Source: Sulfurimonas sp.
GTDB taxonomy: Bacteria > Campylobacterota > Campylobacteria > Campylobacterales > Sulfurimonadaceae
Assembly (NCBI RefSeq): GCF_023229105.1
Contig: NZ_JALNZY010000001.1
Location: forward strand, 15,669-79,668
Reading direction: 5' to 3'
DNA: 64,000 nt
Below the pieces are notes generated by a model, which did not search any database, had not been told where the DNA came from, and saw only the letters and a program-made list of their open reading frames with translations. This document shows, in pieces, positions 16,585 through 27,100 of the stretch (position 1 is its first letter; each line of letters starts with the position of its first letter). A program made the translations under genes and the position numbers.

Positions 16585-16616
16585 GCAATATTATTATATC
16601 AAAGTCGGAGTCTTAT

Positions 16617-17720
16617 ATGAAAATCATCTTTCTTTCAATTCAAGTTATTATAATGTTCTTTTTTCAGGCTTGTGCTACCAAAGAGGTTGAAGTAGAAAAA
16701 ATTATAACATTTCCTCAATATCCACAAACACCAAAAATACTGTATCTAACCACATACAGAGGTGGTGCAAAAGAGGATAAGTCAAGTGCATTAGATGTTT
16801 TTTTGGGTGAAAAAAAGAGTGAAAAAAAGGTTTCAAACATCATCAAGCCATATGGTGTTGGACTTCAAGATGGCAAAGTGTATGTTGCGGATACAGGTTC
16901 GGATGCAGTATTTGTAATAGATGAGAATAGCAGAGAGCTTAAGTTTATAGGCAACGGTATAGTAGGCAGACTTGCTGCACCTGTTGGAATTGCATTTGAT
17001 AGAGATAAAAATTTATATGTAAGTGATTCGCGTGAGAGAAAAATAAACGGCTATAACTTAAACGGAGAGCTAAATTTTGTTCTTGGGGATAGAATGGAGT
17101 TTGCAAGCCCTACGGGAATTGCAGTAGATAAAAAACAGCACAGACTTTATGTTGTAGATACAAAAGCGCATCAGTTTAAAGCTTACGATATTGCTACAAA
17201 AGAGCTTCTGTATAGCGTAGGTCAAAGAGGCACAAATGATGCAGAGTTTAACTTTCCTACAAACATTGCAGTAGATCAAAGAAATGGAAATATAGTAGTT
17301 GTAGATACACAAAACTTTCGAGTACAAATATTTGATAAAGATGGAAAATTTATAAGCAAGTTTGGAAATATCGGCAATAAGCCGGGAACATTTGCAAGAC
17401 CAAAAGGTGTCGGTATTGACAGTGAGGGTAACATTTATATAGCTGATAGCGCGTTTAACAATATTCAGATATTTGATGAGAAGGGAAGCGCACTGCTTAT
17501 GTTTTTTGGCGGTGGGGGTTATGGTCCAACTCAGTTTCGTCTAGTTACTGGAGTATATATAGATGAGAATGACAAGATAATAGTTGCTGATGGTTTTAGC
17601 GGAAGAGTACAGACATTTCAGTATATTAGTGAGAAATGGAAAGAGAACAATCCTCAGAAATATAGTGAAATTACTGCTCCTCCAAATCTAGAATCGGATA
17701 ATAAAACAGAAAAAAAGTAG
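16617..17720 (+). CDS. NHL-repeat beta-propeller lipoprotein
   Basis: 367 residues. A lipoprotein signal is seen ('MFFFQAC', lipid Cys at ~20). The mature start 'FPQYPQTPKILYLTTY' is the entry typical of six-bladed propellers that accompany multiheme cytochromes. About six NHL blades follow (~75-345), with repeats such as 'FARPKGVGIDSEGNIYIAD' and 'FNFPTNIAVDQ'. No catalytic residues are evident; such propellers bind partner proteins. It heads the transcript with the prolyl isomerase, porin and second NHL gene, so a role in assembling or holding the conduit is likely. Confidence 0.8.
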   Translation: MKIIFLSIQVIIMFFFQACATKEVEVEKIITFPQYPQTPKILYLTTYRGGAKEDKSSALDVFLGEKKSEKKVSNIIKPYGVGLQDGKVYVADTGSDAVFVIDENSRELKFIGNGIVGRLAAPVGIAFDRDKNLYVSDSRERKINGYNLNGELNFVLGDRMEFASPTGIAVDKKQHRLYVVDTKAHQFKAYDIATKELLYSVGQRGTNDAEFNFPTNIAVDQRNGNIVVVDTQNFRVQIFDKDGKFISKFGNIGNKPGTFARPKGVGIDSEGNIYIADSAFNNIQIFDEKGSALLMFFGGGGYGPTQFRLVTGVYIDENDKIIVADGFSGRVQTFQYISEKWKENNPQKYSEITAPPNLESDNKTEKK

Positions 17721-17729
17721 GGTGGGGTT

Positions 17730-18665
17730 TTGAATAAAGTATTTTTAATAGCCGTTTTAGGCACATTTTTATACGCAGGTAAGATACTGTTACCGGAATC
17801 TACGGTTGCAGTTGTCAATGGTACTGCTATTTCAGTAGATGAGAGAGACAAAGAGGTTGGAAAACTGCTTCCAAAAGCATATTTTCACTCAAGCGTAAAT
17901 GCTGAAAAGCTAAAAGATTTACAAGAAAAAGCACTGGAAACATTGATTGAAAAAACACTGCTTTATACTTATGCTGTTTCAAAAAATATAAAAACAAGTG
18001 AGAGTGAAGTAGATGAAGTTATGACAAATCTCGCTGCAACTTACGGCTCTAAAGAAAAGCTAGAAGAAGCAGTGAAGCAGCTTGGATTTACAAAAGAGAC
18101 TTTTAGAGAAGTTGTTAAAAAAGATGAAACACTAAAAAAACTTTATAAAAAAGAGATAAAGAGTGATATTAGCGATAGAGCGCTAAGAGACTATTATGAA
18201 AAAAATAGCTACAAATTTAAAGAACCTGAAAAGATAAGAGTTAGACTGATACATATAAGAAACAACCCTGAAGATCCAGAAGGCAAAAGCAAAGCAAAAA
18301 AGAGAGTTGATGATGCAATGGCAGAGATAAAAAAGGGGACTCCTTTTGCAGATGTAGCGGCAAAATACTCTACTGCTATGAGCCGCATTAAAGGCGGAGA
18401 TATGGGATTCCTTCATAGAGGAAGACTGGAAGTAGCGGTTGAAGATGCTGCTTTTTCTATGGAAATTGGGCAAACAAGTGAGATTATAGAACAAGATATC
18501 GGTTTTTTTATAGTAAAAGTGGAAGATAAAGCCCTATCAAATCAGCTCTCTTTTGAAGAAGTCAAAGATGGACTTAAGAAGGATTTAAAAACCAAAGAAG
18601 AAGATGAAAAAAAAGCAAAACTACTTGAGAGGCTAATGCTAAATTCGGTGATTGTGAAACAATAG
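17730..18665 (+). CDS. Periplasmic parvulin-type prolyl isomerase (SurA/PpiC-like)
   Basis: 311 residues, TTG start at 17730, signal peptide with cleavage near 'FLYAG' (~17). Residues ~20-150 form a SurA-N-type helical chaperone domain ('VAVVNGTAISVDERDKEV'), and ~165-280 a parvulin domain ('IRVRLIHIR', 'FADVAAKYST', 'GGDMGFLHRG', 'IGFFIVKVED'). These enzymes help fold outer-membrane barrels and secreted proteins. It ends 1 base before the barrel gene, which suggests the barrel or the filament cytochrome is its client. Geobacter nanowire loci also contain a PpiC-type gene. Confidence 0.85.
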   Translation: MNKVFLIAVLGTFLYAGKILLPESTVAVVNGTAISVDERDKEVGKLLPKAYFHSSVNAEKLKDLQEKALETLIEKTLLYTYAVSKNIKTSESEVDEVMTNLAATYGSKEKLEEAVKQLGFTKETFREVVKKDETLKKLYKKEIKSDISDRALRDYYEKNSYKFKEPEKIRVRLIHIRNNPEDPEGKSKAKKRVDDAMAEIKKGTPFADVAAKYSTAMSRIKGGDMGFLHRGRLEVAVEDAAFSMEIGQTSEIIEQDIGFFIVKVEDKALSNQLSFEEVKDGLKKDLKTKEEDEKKAKLLERLMLNSVIVKQ

Positions 18666-18666
18666 C

Positions 18667-20448
18667 GTGTTACAAAAAAAAACCCTATGTTGCCTCTGTC
18701 TAACCCTTGCATTAGTCTCAAGGCTTGCGGCAAATGATTATCCCGATGGTGGACTTTATGGAAGCCTAAATTATCTATATATTCAAGATGATTATACCAA
18801 TAGCGGAAGAGAGAACTCAAAAGAGAACTTTTTACAAGAGTATAAAATGGGGTACAAAGGCAATATCTATAGTCCACGTCTGCTTGACTACTCACTTGAA
18901 GGTCTTATTAGATTTGATACAGAAAAACTTCAAAGAGACAAAGAGACATCAAAGCGTAAAACTTACGGGGAAGATTATAAAGCATATCTTGATTTTATCA
19001 AAGACACAAAAGTTCCTTTTACTATTTATGCGAATAAAACACAAAGACCGGTAAATACGGTTTATAGCGCTTACTCAACAAATTATCAGTATGAGACAAG
19101 CGGCGAGGGAGTAACCGGTTCTTTAAAATTTGAACCGTATATGGTTACATATGGGGCTACTACAATAAAAACAGTGGCAGAGTTCAGCGACAGACTGCAA
19201 GATTCTCGAACTACAACTTACAGTAGTTCATTTCGTTATAACAAAGAAAAGCATAACGTACAAGCAAACTATTCACACTCCATATTGGAAAATGAACAAA
19301 ACTATATTAACGATGAAATTACGAGCATTAATCAAGTCAAAGATATATTTGCAATATCTCATAACTGGAAAGCTTCTGATGCTTTTAATATAGATTCTAC
19401 TGCATCATATGAAAATGATGAATATTATGCAAGAGAGACTATGGATGCAGGCGTGAATCTAAACTATAGACCAAAAAATGCCGACTATGACACTTACTTA
19501 TCGTTTCTTGGAACGACAATGGAGTATGGAGATTTAACAGGGGGTGAAAAATATATTTTTGACTCGTTAAACATTAATCAAGGAGTTAACTACAGGGTAA
19601 CTCCGAGTATTACTTTATCAGAGTCTGCCATGGCATATTTATATGATAGCACGACCTCAAGTGGCAGCAATTCGTATGTTAATTTAGATGCTACTCACAA
19701 CTATGCAACTACTATATTTTCAGATGTTTCTTTTACTCTTGTAAGCAGGGTGGGTGTGCAAAAAAATGATTCTATAGTAAAAACCATCTTAGATGCAAAC
19801 TCAACCACTACAAAAACAAGTACAGAGAGATATAACATTCAGCTCACCGCTAGAGGGAGAAAAAATTTCCCTTCTATCAATTCAAATTTAAATATAGACA
19901 GTGGCTACTATCACTCTTTGTACTCTACAAAAAGAGAAGAGCAGAGATATAACTTTGGGCTCTATTTTTTGTCAAAAATTTTTAGTATCGTAAATAATAA
20001 TATTACTGCCAGATACAGTCATACAAATACTATCCCTGCGCCTTCTTTAATTACGCCAGAAGGAAGAAGCAGCTATTCAACGACAAATATAATGGAGTCT
20101 TTAGATTTTCATTTTAGACTTGGCGCAAGAGGACGAATCAGATTTAGAGTTGGAGCAGAATATGTAAACACAAAAACTGATAATGAAACCAACAGCCGTG
20201 TTGACCCAAGAGCAGAGATGAATATGAACTATAGGTTTTTCAATAACTGGATGTTTGATGCTTCCGCAAGGATAAACGAAGCATACAATACTCTTGAGCA
20301 TTCAGGAAATGCAAATTTGACATTCAAAGCAGGAAAAACTAGTTTTTTAATGGGATATCAGTATAATAAGAGTGAGATAGAGAGTGTTTTAAACACAATA
20401 CAAAATGAGCGTTCAACTTTTAGAGTACAGTTGACGCGGACATTTTAA
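18667..20448 (+). CDS. Outer-membrane beta-barrel, candidate cytochrome conduit porin
   Basis: 593 residues, GTG start directly after the prolyl isomerase stop, signal peptide ('CCLCLTLALVSRLAAND'). The whole mature chain alternates polar and hydrophobic/aromatic residues in ~10-residue strands, is rich in Tyr, Asn and Ser, and ends in Phe ('RVQLTRTF'), the outer-membrane assembly signal. I estimate well over 20 strands, large enough to hold a cytochrome as in MtrB or OmbB, but I see no clear family signature. No CXXC near the N-terminus apart from the signal region. Function is inferred from size and neighbours. Confidence 0.75.
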   Translation: MLQKKTLCCLCLTLALVSRLAANDYPDGGLYGSLNYLYIQDDYTNSGRENSKENFLQEYKMGYKGNIYSPRLLDYSLEGLIRFDTEKLQRDKETSKRKTYGEDYKAYLDFIKDTKVPFTIYANKTQRPVNTVYSAYSTNYQYETSGEGVTGSLKFEPYMVTYGATTIKTVAEFSDRLQDSRTTTYSSSFRYNKEKHNVQANYSHSILENEQNYINDEITSINQVKDIFAISHNWKASDAFNIDSTASYENDEYYARETMDAGVNLNYRPKNADYDTYLSFLGTTMEYGDLTGGEKYIFDSLNINQGVNYRVTPSITLSESAMAYLYDSTTSSGSNSYVNLDATHNYATTIFSDVSFTLVSRVGVQKNDSIVKTILDANSTTTKTSTERYNIQLTARGRKNFPSINSNLNIDSGYYHSLYSTKREEQRYNFGLYFLSKIFSIVNNNITARYSHTNTIPAPSLITPEGRSSYSTTNIMESLDFHFRLGARGRIRFRVGAEYVNTKTDNETNSRVDPRAEMNMNYRFFNNWMFDASARINEAYNTLEHSGNANLTFKAGKTSFLMGYQYNKSEIESVLNTIQNERSTFRVQLTRTF

Positions 20449-20461
20449 AGGGGAAAAAGAG

Positions 20462-21472
20462 ATGAAAATTTTTTTATATATGCTGGTTTTTATAGGGGGC
20501 TTCAATACTTTTTATGCTCAAGAGAGAGTAAAATTGGTATGGCCACCGCCGCCGGATGAGGCCAAAATAGAGTTTGTCTCTTCTATCCATAATTCTGATG
20601 ATTTAGGGATAAAAAAAGGTTTTTTTTCAAAGGCTTTTGATTTTTTATTCGGTAAAGAGGAGAGAAGCCTCCGAGCTCCGTTTGGTGTTCACGCTCATGA
20701 AGAGAGAGTTTATACGACCGATATAGCTACAAAATCACTCTATATATTTGATAAAAAAAAGAATAATATGATTACGATTAGCGGTTCTAAAAAGGAGCAG
20801 TTTTTATATCCTATAGATATTACGACTGATGAGAGTGGAAATATTTATGTCTCAGACTCCGTAAGAGCTAAAATATATGTCTTTGAAAAAGATGGAGATT
20901 ACAAATACTCTATAGAGCCAAAAATGCTGCAAAGACCGGTTGGAATTGCTATAAGCCCAGATAAAAAACTCTATATCGTAGATGCGCTCTCAAGCCAGAT
21001 ACACGTAACTTCTCTAAAAGGGGACTACTTAGGATCTATCGGCAAAAACGGCACAGGCGATGGAGAGTTTAACAGACCTACCTTTATGGATATCGGTCAT
21101 GATGGAAAGCTTTATGTGTCTGACTCTATGAATCATCGTGTGCAGATACTCGGTAGTGATGGAGGGTTTATAGATAAATTTGGTAAGTTAGGGCAAGAGA
21201 TAGGGAACTTTGGTAGTCCTAGGGGTATCTCGATAGATAGTGATGAGAATATTTATGTATGTGATACGATGTTTAACAATATACAGATTTTTAATCAAAA
21301 AAAAGAGCTATTAATGGTGCTTGGTCGTTATGGAGATAAAAGAGGCGAATTTGCCCTAGCAGAAGATATTTCAATAACAAAAGATAATATAATATATGTA
21401 ACAGATACCAATAATAACCGCATTCAACTCTTTAAGCTTATTAACTCAGCACAGATAAGGAGTTTAAAATGA
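20462..21472 (+). CDS. NHL-repeat beta-propeller periplasmic protein
   Basis: 336 residues, signal peptide with cleavage near 'TFYAQ' (~19), no lipobox. The mature start 'VKLVWPPPPDEAKIEFVSSI' is the standard entry of propellers next to multiheme cytochromes. Six NHL blades follow (~65-330), e.g. 'LYPIDITTDESGNIYVSD' and 'FGSPRGISIDSDENIYVCD'. It is similar in plan to the lipoprotein at 16617 but is soluble. Its stop overlaps the start of the 11-heme gene by 4 bases (ATGA), so the two products are probably partners. Confidence 0.8.
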   Translation: MKIFLYMLVFIGGFNTFYAQERVKLVWPPPPDEAKIEFVSSIHNSDDLGIKKGFFSKAFDFLFGKEERSLRAPFGVHAHEERVYTTDIATKSLYIFDKKKNNMITISGSKKEQFLYPIDITTDESGNIYVSDSVRAKIYVFEKDGDYKYSIEPKMLQRPVGIAISPDKKLYIVDALSSQIHVTSLKGDYLGSIGKNGTGDGEFNRPTFMDIGHDGKLYVSDSMNHRVQILGSDGGFIDKFGKLGQEIGNFGSPRGISIDSDENIYVCDTMFNNIQIFNQKKELLMVLGRYGDKRGEFALAEDISITKDNIIYVTDTNNNRIQLFKLINSAQIRSLK

Positions 21473-23529
21473 AATCTTTAATAATTACTTTATTGGTTTT
21501 TTTGTTTTTTTCAACCATTGAGTCGGCAGCCTCGATTGTAAATACAAAGCATAACCTCTCGGTAACAAGTGCTGTAGGAAACATAAAAGCTACGAGTGAA
21601 ACTGAGGTTTGCGTCTTTTGTCATATACCGCATTTCTCACAGACTATTGGAAAGCCGCTTTGGAACAGAAGTATGCCCACAACAGACTATGTTATGTATG
21701 ATAGTGATTATCTAAGACGGATGGGTTACCCTTCAATTGCCTCAGACCTTGGCTCGGCAAATGATACTCCGGGGGCACTCTCTCGTCAATGTCTTAGTTG
21801 TCATGATGGAACGATTGCCGTCGGTGCAGTCTCAAAACTTAGACGTGATTATGATGGCTCCTCAACAATAGATATGAGCGGTGATGCCCCCGATGGAACC
21901 ATACCCGATACAGCAGTAGGATTTATAGGCGCGGATCTCTCAAATCATCATCCCGTAGGAGTTGTCTATGACCCGACAATAAGTAAAACCTTTGGCAATG
22001 GCGGAATCCGCTCAATGGAGCTAAAAGCAATACCAGACGCTCCTATAAAACTTTATGAGTATGCAGGATACAGCGGAAAATATGTAGAGTGTTCCTCCTG
22101 CCATAATCCGCATAAAGAGAATAGTAAGTTTTTACACTATGACAGCGGGGCAAACCATGGGCAAAATTTTGTAGGCACATGTACATCTTGTCATGAAAAA
22201 ACGGATTGGACAGGGAGTGTGCACCAAAATCCTCCAGGTAATCCAACATATACCGATGCAGAACTTATTGCAAGATATGGAACTGGTGCTGTAAAAGAGC
22301 TTGGGTGTGCAAATTGTCATGTGCCTCACAACGGGGAGGGTGTAGGATACTTAAATAGACAGGTTAACGAGCAGACATGTTTTCAAGGAGCTGCCTCTAC
22401 TGAGGGTGGTGCTGCTTGTCATGGTGTCGGCGGGGCAAAAGATATAAAGTCTATTTTAAGCAGATTATATACTCATCCTGTCTTGGCGGAGGATAATATT
22501 GTGGGAACTCAGCATACAAATCTTGATACGCTCTATGGAACAGGCAATCTTGACCCGCTTGCTATAAAAGGGATGGACTGGGAAACAAATAAACATGCTG
22601 TTTGTATGGATTGTCACAATCCGCACCGTGCACGTGCCGGCACACATATAGTTGACGGTTCATGGTATGGCGTGCCCGGAGGATCTACAAATCTTGTCTC
22701 AAATGTACTTAAGGGAGTCTCCGGTATTGAGCCAACATGGCCGCCAGAATGGACACAGCCGACTACATTTACAACCATGGAGAGTTCAGAGAAGGAGTAC
22801 CAAATCTGTTTTAAATGTCACTCATATTGGGGAATAGGTCTTGTAGCTAATAAATATGCTCCTTCAACTTATACTTCAGCAGGCGGTACTTTGCTTACGG
22901 ATGTGGCATGGGAGATGAATATAAACAATAAATCTGGACACCCTGTTGTTATAAATTCTCTTGGAAGAAGTGGTGCTTATGCTCCAAAGGAGCTTGATAC
23001 AATTCAGCTGCTTACGCCGTGGAAAGAGAATCCAGGGCTTAACACTATGTACTGTTCTGATTGTCACGGAGCCGATAATGAGCTTGGAGGCGACCCAAAA
23101 GGTCCTCATGGCTCAAACTTAAAGTATATTCTTAAAGGTGTAAATCAACACTGGCCGATGAAGCCAGATGGTATTACTCTTTACACTATGGATGATTTGA
23201 AAAACAATACTGCCCAAGAGCTATTTTGCGCAAACTGCCATGACCCTAAGGAGCCACATACTACATGGTGGAATAAGATGGCAAACAAAGGTTACCAATG
23301 CGTTCAGTGCCATGTAGCAATACCGCATGGTTCTTCTGTTTCTAGACTGGTTGGATATCAGGGTTGGCCGGCGCCATATAATTATCAAGGGAATAAGTTG
23401 ACTATGATTGGATATCGAAAAAATGCTTACACGCTTGTTGACCCGCGGGATGCATATGCTACGCATGCAGGTGGTGGCAGCTGTCATACCACAAATGCCG
23501 GTGGTTATGACTTGAACTTGATGCCGTAG
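21469..23529 (+). CDS. Undecaheme cytochrome with OmcE-like N-terminal domain
   Basis: 686 residues, signal peptide (cleavage near 'ESAAS', ~20). Ten CXXCH motifs plus one stretched site CX12CH (Cys304 to Cys317-His318). The first ~240 residues repeat the plan of the tetraheme protein at 15775: 'NTKHNLS' with His28, CVFCH at 48-52, 'PLWN', CLSCHDG, 'NHHPVG', CSSCHNPH, CTSCH. Seven more hemes follow. There is a lone 'SCH' near the C-terminus without a partner Cys. I infer an outer-membrane or surface cytochrome that could cap or anchor the filament. Confidence 0.8.
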   Translation: MKSLIITLLVFLFFSTIESAASIVNTKHNLSVTSAVGNIKATSETEVCVFCHIPHFSQTIGKPLWNRSMPTTDYVMYDSDYLRRMGYPSIASDLGSANDTPGALSRQCLSCHDGTIAVGAVSKLRRDYDGSSTIDMSGDAPDGTIPDTAVGFIGADLSNHHPVGVVYDPTISKTFGNGGIRSMELKAIPDAPIKLYEYAGYSGKYVECSSCHNPHKENSKFLHYDSGANHGQNFVGTCTSCHEKTDWTGSVHQNPPGNPTYTDAELIARYGTGAVKELGCANCHVPHNGEGVGYLNRQVNEQTCFQGAASTEGGAACHGVGGAKDIKSILSRLYTHPVLAEDNIVGTQHTNLDTLYGTGNLDPLAIKGMDWETNKHAVCMDCHNPHRARAGTHIVDGSWYGVPGGSTNLVSNVLKGVSGIEPTWPPEWTQPTTFTTMESSEKEYQICFKCHSYWGIGLVANKYAPSTYTSAGGTLLTDVAWEMNINNKSGHPVVINSLGRSGAYAPKELDTIQLLTPWKENPGLNTMYCSDCHGADNELGGDPKGPHGSNLKYILKGVNQHWPMKPDGITLYTMDDLKNNTAQELFCANCHDPKEPHTTWWNKMANKGYQCVQCHVAIPHGSSVSRLVGYQGWPAPYNYQGNKLTMIGYRKNAYTLVDPRDAYATHAGGGSCHTTNAGGYDLNLMP

Positions 23530-23536
23530 GTGTAAG

Positions 23537-24076
23537 ATGAGATTTTTTTTATTAATATTACTATTTTTAGTGCAGCTTTGTTTTGCTAGCTCAAATGTAA
23601 ATGATGATAAACGCATAAAAGATTCGTTGTTGAAATATAACTATGGAATCATCAAGATGACAAATAGCGGCAATACAAAACTTTTAAAAGATATGCTCTC
23701 TCAAGAGGTATATTTTAAGTTGATGGTTTGGGCAGACTCTTGGAAGTTCAGCAATCTTGCCATGGTTGCGCAGATAAATGACTTAAGGTTCTCTCCGATT
23801 GCTTACAATGAGAATAATGCCACCATAAGAACTATGGAGAACTGGACATTTGGGTATGCTGACTTGGTAAAGAGAGATTATGCATTAAAACCTATGACAA
23901 TCTTTTATAAGATGAAATATACGCTAAAAAAACATCATGGGGAGTGGATAATAGTTGCTGTTGAAAATCTTCAAGAGGAGGTTTTTACGGAGCCAAATAC
24001 GCATGAGACATCTTTGCTAGAAAAAAAAGAGAAGCCAAAAGAGGAGGCTGTGCAAGGAAAAATAGAGACACATTAA
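23537..24076 (+). CDS. Hypothetical periplasmic protein, NTF2-like
   Basis: 179 residues, signal peptide ('FLLILLFLVQLCFASS'), then a single alpha/beta domain with helices first ('SLLKYNYGIIKMTNSGNTKLLKDML') and a long antiparallel sheet ending 'YKMKYTLKKHHGEWIIVAVENL', the profile of NTF2/SnoaL- or IMS-type domains. The tail is Glu/Lys-rich. No heme motif. It follows the 11-heme gene by 7 bases and closes that transcript. A structural or assembly role in the conduit is a guess from position. Confidence 0.55.
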   Translation: MRFFLLILLFLVQLCFASSNVNDDKRIKDSLLKYNYGIIKMTNSGNTKLLKDMLSQEVYFKLMVWADSWKFSNLAMVAQINDLRFSPIAYNENNATIRTMENWTFGYADLVKRDYALKPMTIFYKMKYTLKKHHGEWIIVAVENLQEEVFTEPNTHETSLLEKKEKPKEEAVQGKIETH

Positions 24077-24133
24077 CCGTTGCGTAATAACTCTGTGATA
24101 GACTCCCTGCTTCATAAAAGTATTACAAACTGT

Positions 24134-24139
24134 TATAAT
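24134..24139 (+). promoter_or_regulatory. -10 box of the ccsBA gene
   Basis: TATAAT in CTGTTATAATACT, 33 bases before the ATG at 24172, in the 95-base gap after the NTF2-like gene. Confidence 0.55.
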
Positions 24140-24171
24140 ACTTTGCAAGATTTAAAACTTTAAGGACAAGT

Positions 24172-27100
24172 ATGACATTTATTAAAAAAGTGTGGTCATT
24201 TTTAATCTCTATGAAATTAATGGCCGTTCTAATTCTGTTATTTGGAGCCGCAAGCGGCGTAGGAACGTTTATAGAAAATGATTACGGTGTAAATACTTCT
24301 TGGGCTGTTATATATGCAAGCAGATGGTTTGAGGCAATTCAGATACTGCTGGGAATAAGTATTTTGGGAAATATTTTTCGATATAAAATGATTCAGAAAA
24401 AAAAGATTCCTGTTCTTATATTCCACGTAGGATTTATAGTTATTTTAATAGGTTCTGGAATAACACGTTACTGGGGTTATGAGGGCATAATGAATATACG
24501 TGAAGGTGCAACTGAACACCGCATGCTCTCATCTGATGCATTTTTGCAGATAGAGGCAAAAAAGGGCCCTAAAGAGTTTATAAAACATAAGGTAGTTTAT
24601 GTCTCTGAGCTTGGGGGAAGAGACTTTAGCGAGAGTTTATATATTGACGATAAAGAGCTTAAGGTAACCTATAAAGGTTTTATAGCAAAAGCGGTAAAAA
24701 CGGTTGTTGAAGATCCAAACGGAAAGCCTATAGCAGGACTTGTCATAATGACGCCTCAGGGACCTGAGAAGTATTTTATAAGCAGCGGAGAATCTTTTGA
24801 TGTCGGTCCGCTTGCCGTATTTTTTGACAAAGAAGTCTCTGTAAACAAGCCTGTTATTCGCCTTATGAGCGAGGGAGATAAAATATCTTTTGTGGCTAAT
24901 GTTCCTATCGGATGGACAAAAATGGCTGATAGAACAGAGGGCGTTTATGAAGCAGGCGTGAAGTACGCATTTGATGCGGGAGAGCTCTATAATGTCAGAG
25001 GCGTTCAGGTAGTTGCCAAAGAAGTTTATGAGAGAGGTGCAGTCAAGGTTGTTGATGCAGATGAATATCAAAAAACTGCAAAACAGAATCTTAACATGGA
25101 TAAAAACCCGCTATCTGCACTCGTAGTAGATGTTACATACAACGGAGAAACACGTGAGGTCGCTATGATGGGTAAAGGAAAGCGTTATCAGGGCTTTACA
25201 GAGCTGCTAAATATGGATGATATAGAGCTTACACTAGAGTGGGGTGCAAAGATTTTAGAGCTACCGTTTGCGCTTAAGCTAAATAAATTTGTGATGCTAA
25301 AGTACCCAGGCTCGATGAGTCCATCCTCTTATGAGAGCTATATTACTCTGTTGGATAATAAAAACAGTATAAAAGAGGATTATAAGATTTATATGAACAA
25401 TGTACTTGACTATGGTGGATATCTCTTTTTTCAATCATCTTACGACAAAGATGAAAAAGGAACTGTACTATCTGTAAATCATGACCCAGGAAAGTGGCCT
25501 ACCTATATAGGCTATATAATGCTTGGAATAGGGATGTTTCTAAACCTTTTAAATCCAAATAGCTACTTCGGAAAACTTGCCCGCATGAAATATGAGTACA
25601 AGGCTGGAGTTGTTGCAGCAGTTGTGGCTTTTACAACACTTTTTGGCACGCAGCCTCTTGTCGCATCAACTGCTGATGCCGGGCAAATTAAACATGTTGA
25701 TGCAAACCATGCAAATCACTATGGGACTCTGCTTGTTCAGAGTCGTGACGGCAGGATTAAGCCTCTTGATACGATGAGTATGGAGTATCTAAATAAAATT
25801 ACTGCAAAAAGTAGTATGTTTGGACTCAGTCACAATCAGATAATTTTAGGCATGGCATCAAACCCTGAAGCTTGGAAAGAGGTGGAGATGATTAAAATCT
25901 TCCACCCGAAACTGAAAAAAGAGCTAGGAATAGAAGAGTCAAAAAACAGTTTTGCCTACAGCATAGTTTTTGATAAATTCGGTAACTATATTTTAGGTCC
26001 ATTGGCGGAAGAGGCTCTTAGAAAACGCCCTGCAGAGAGAGGCACTTACGAAAAAGAGATTATTAAAGTAGATGAGAGAGTAAATGTCGCTTATATGGTA
26101 TATTCAGGACGTTTTATGACCGTCTTTCCTTTAAAAGGAGATCAGACTCATAAGTGGTACTATCCTCAAGAGGCATTAGAAACTTTTCCTAGTGAAGCCG
26201 CAAATGAGGTAATGGCTCTTTTAAGAAGCAACTCTCTGGGACTCTCTAAAGGGTTGCAGAGTGGTAACTGGAGTGATGCAAACAAGGCAATTGACGACAT
26301 TAAAGCATATCAGGTTAAGATAAACCCAGAGCTAGTAGCAGAAGATATGCTTATAAAAGCAGAGTTGTTATATAACAAGCTACAAATCTTTGAGAGGCTT
26401 TACCCTATCTATCTGTTGTCCGGTCTTCTTTTGCTTGTGTTGATTTTTATCCGTTTAGCAAAACCTGCTCTAGACTTAAAAAGAGTTGTGCGCGTGATAC
26501 TTGTTATTTTTGCAGTTGCATTTGTCGTTCATACGTTTAGCCTTGGACTTCGATGGTACATAGCAGGGCATGCACCGTGGAGTAACGGATATGAGGCGAT
26601 GCTTTATATCTCATGGAGTATAATTTTAGCCGGTCTCTTGTTCGCAAGGTCATCAGAGCTTGCAGTTGCAACTACAGGTCTTTTTTCGGGAATAACACTT
26701 TTTGTAGCACACTTAAGCTGGCTTGATCCTCAAATCACGACCATGGTACCTGTACTTAAATCCTACTGGCTGACTATACATGTATCTATAATTACGGCGA
26801 GTTACGGCTTCCTTGGGCTTAGTACACTGCTTGGCTTTATATCGTTGATATTTTATATTATGCTTGCAAATAAGAGTAAACGTGAGCAGATTAGCGTTAA
26901 CATTATGGAATCTACTCGTATAAGCCAGATGTCAATGATTGTGGGACTTTCTCTTCTTACGCTTGGAAACTTTATCGGAGGTGTTTGGGCAAACGAGTCC
27001 TGGGGAAGATATTGGGGATGGGACCCTAAAGAGACTTGGACTATAGTTACAATCGCTGTTTATGTTTTTGCAACACACATGCGTTTTATCCCCGCACTCA

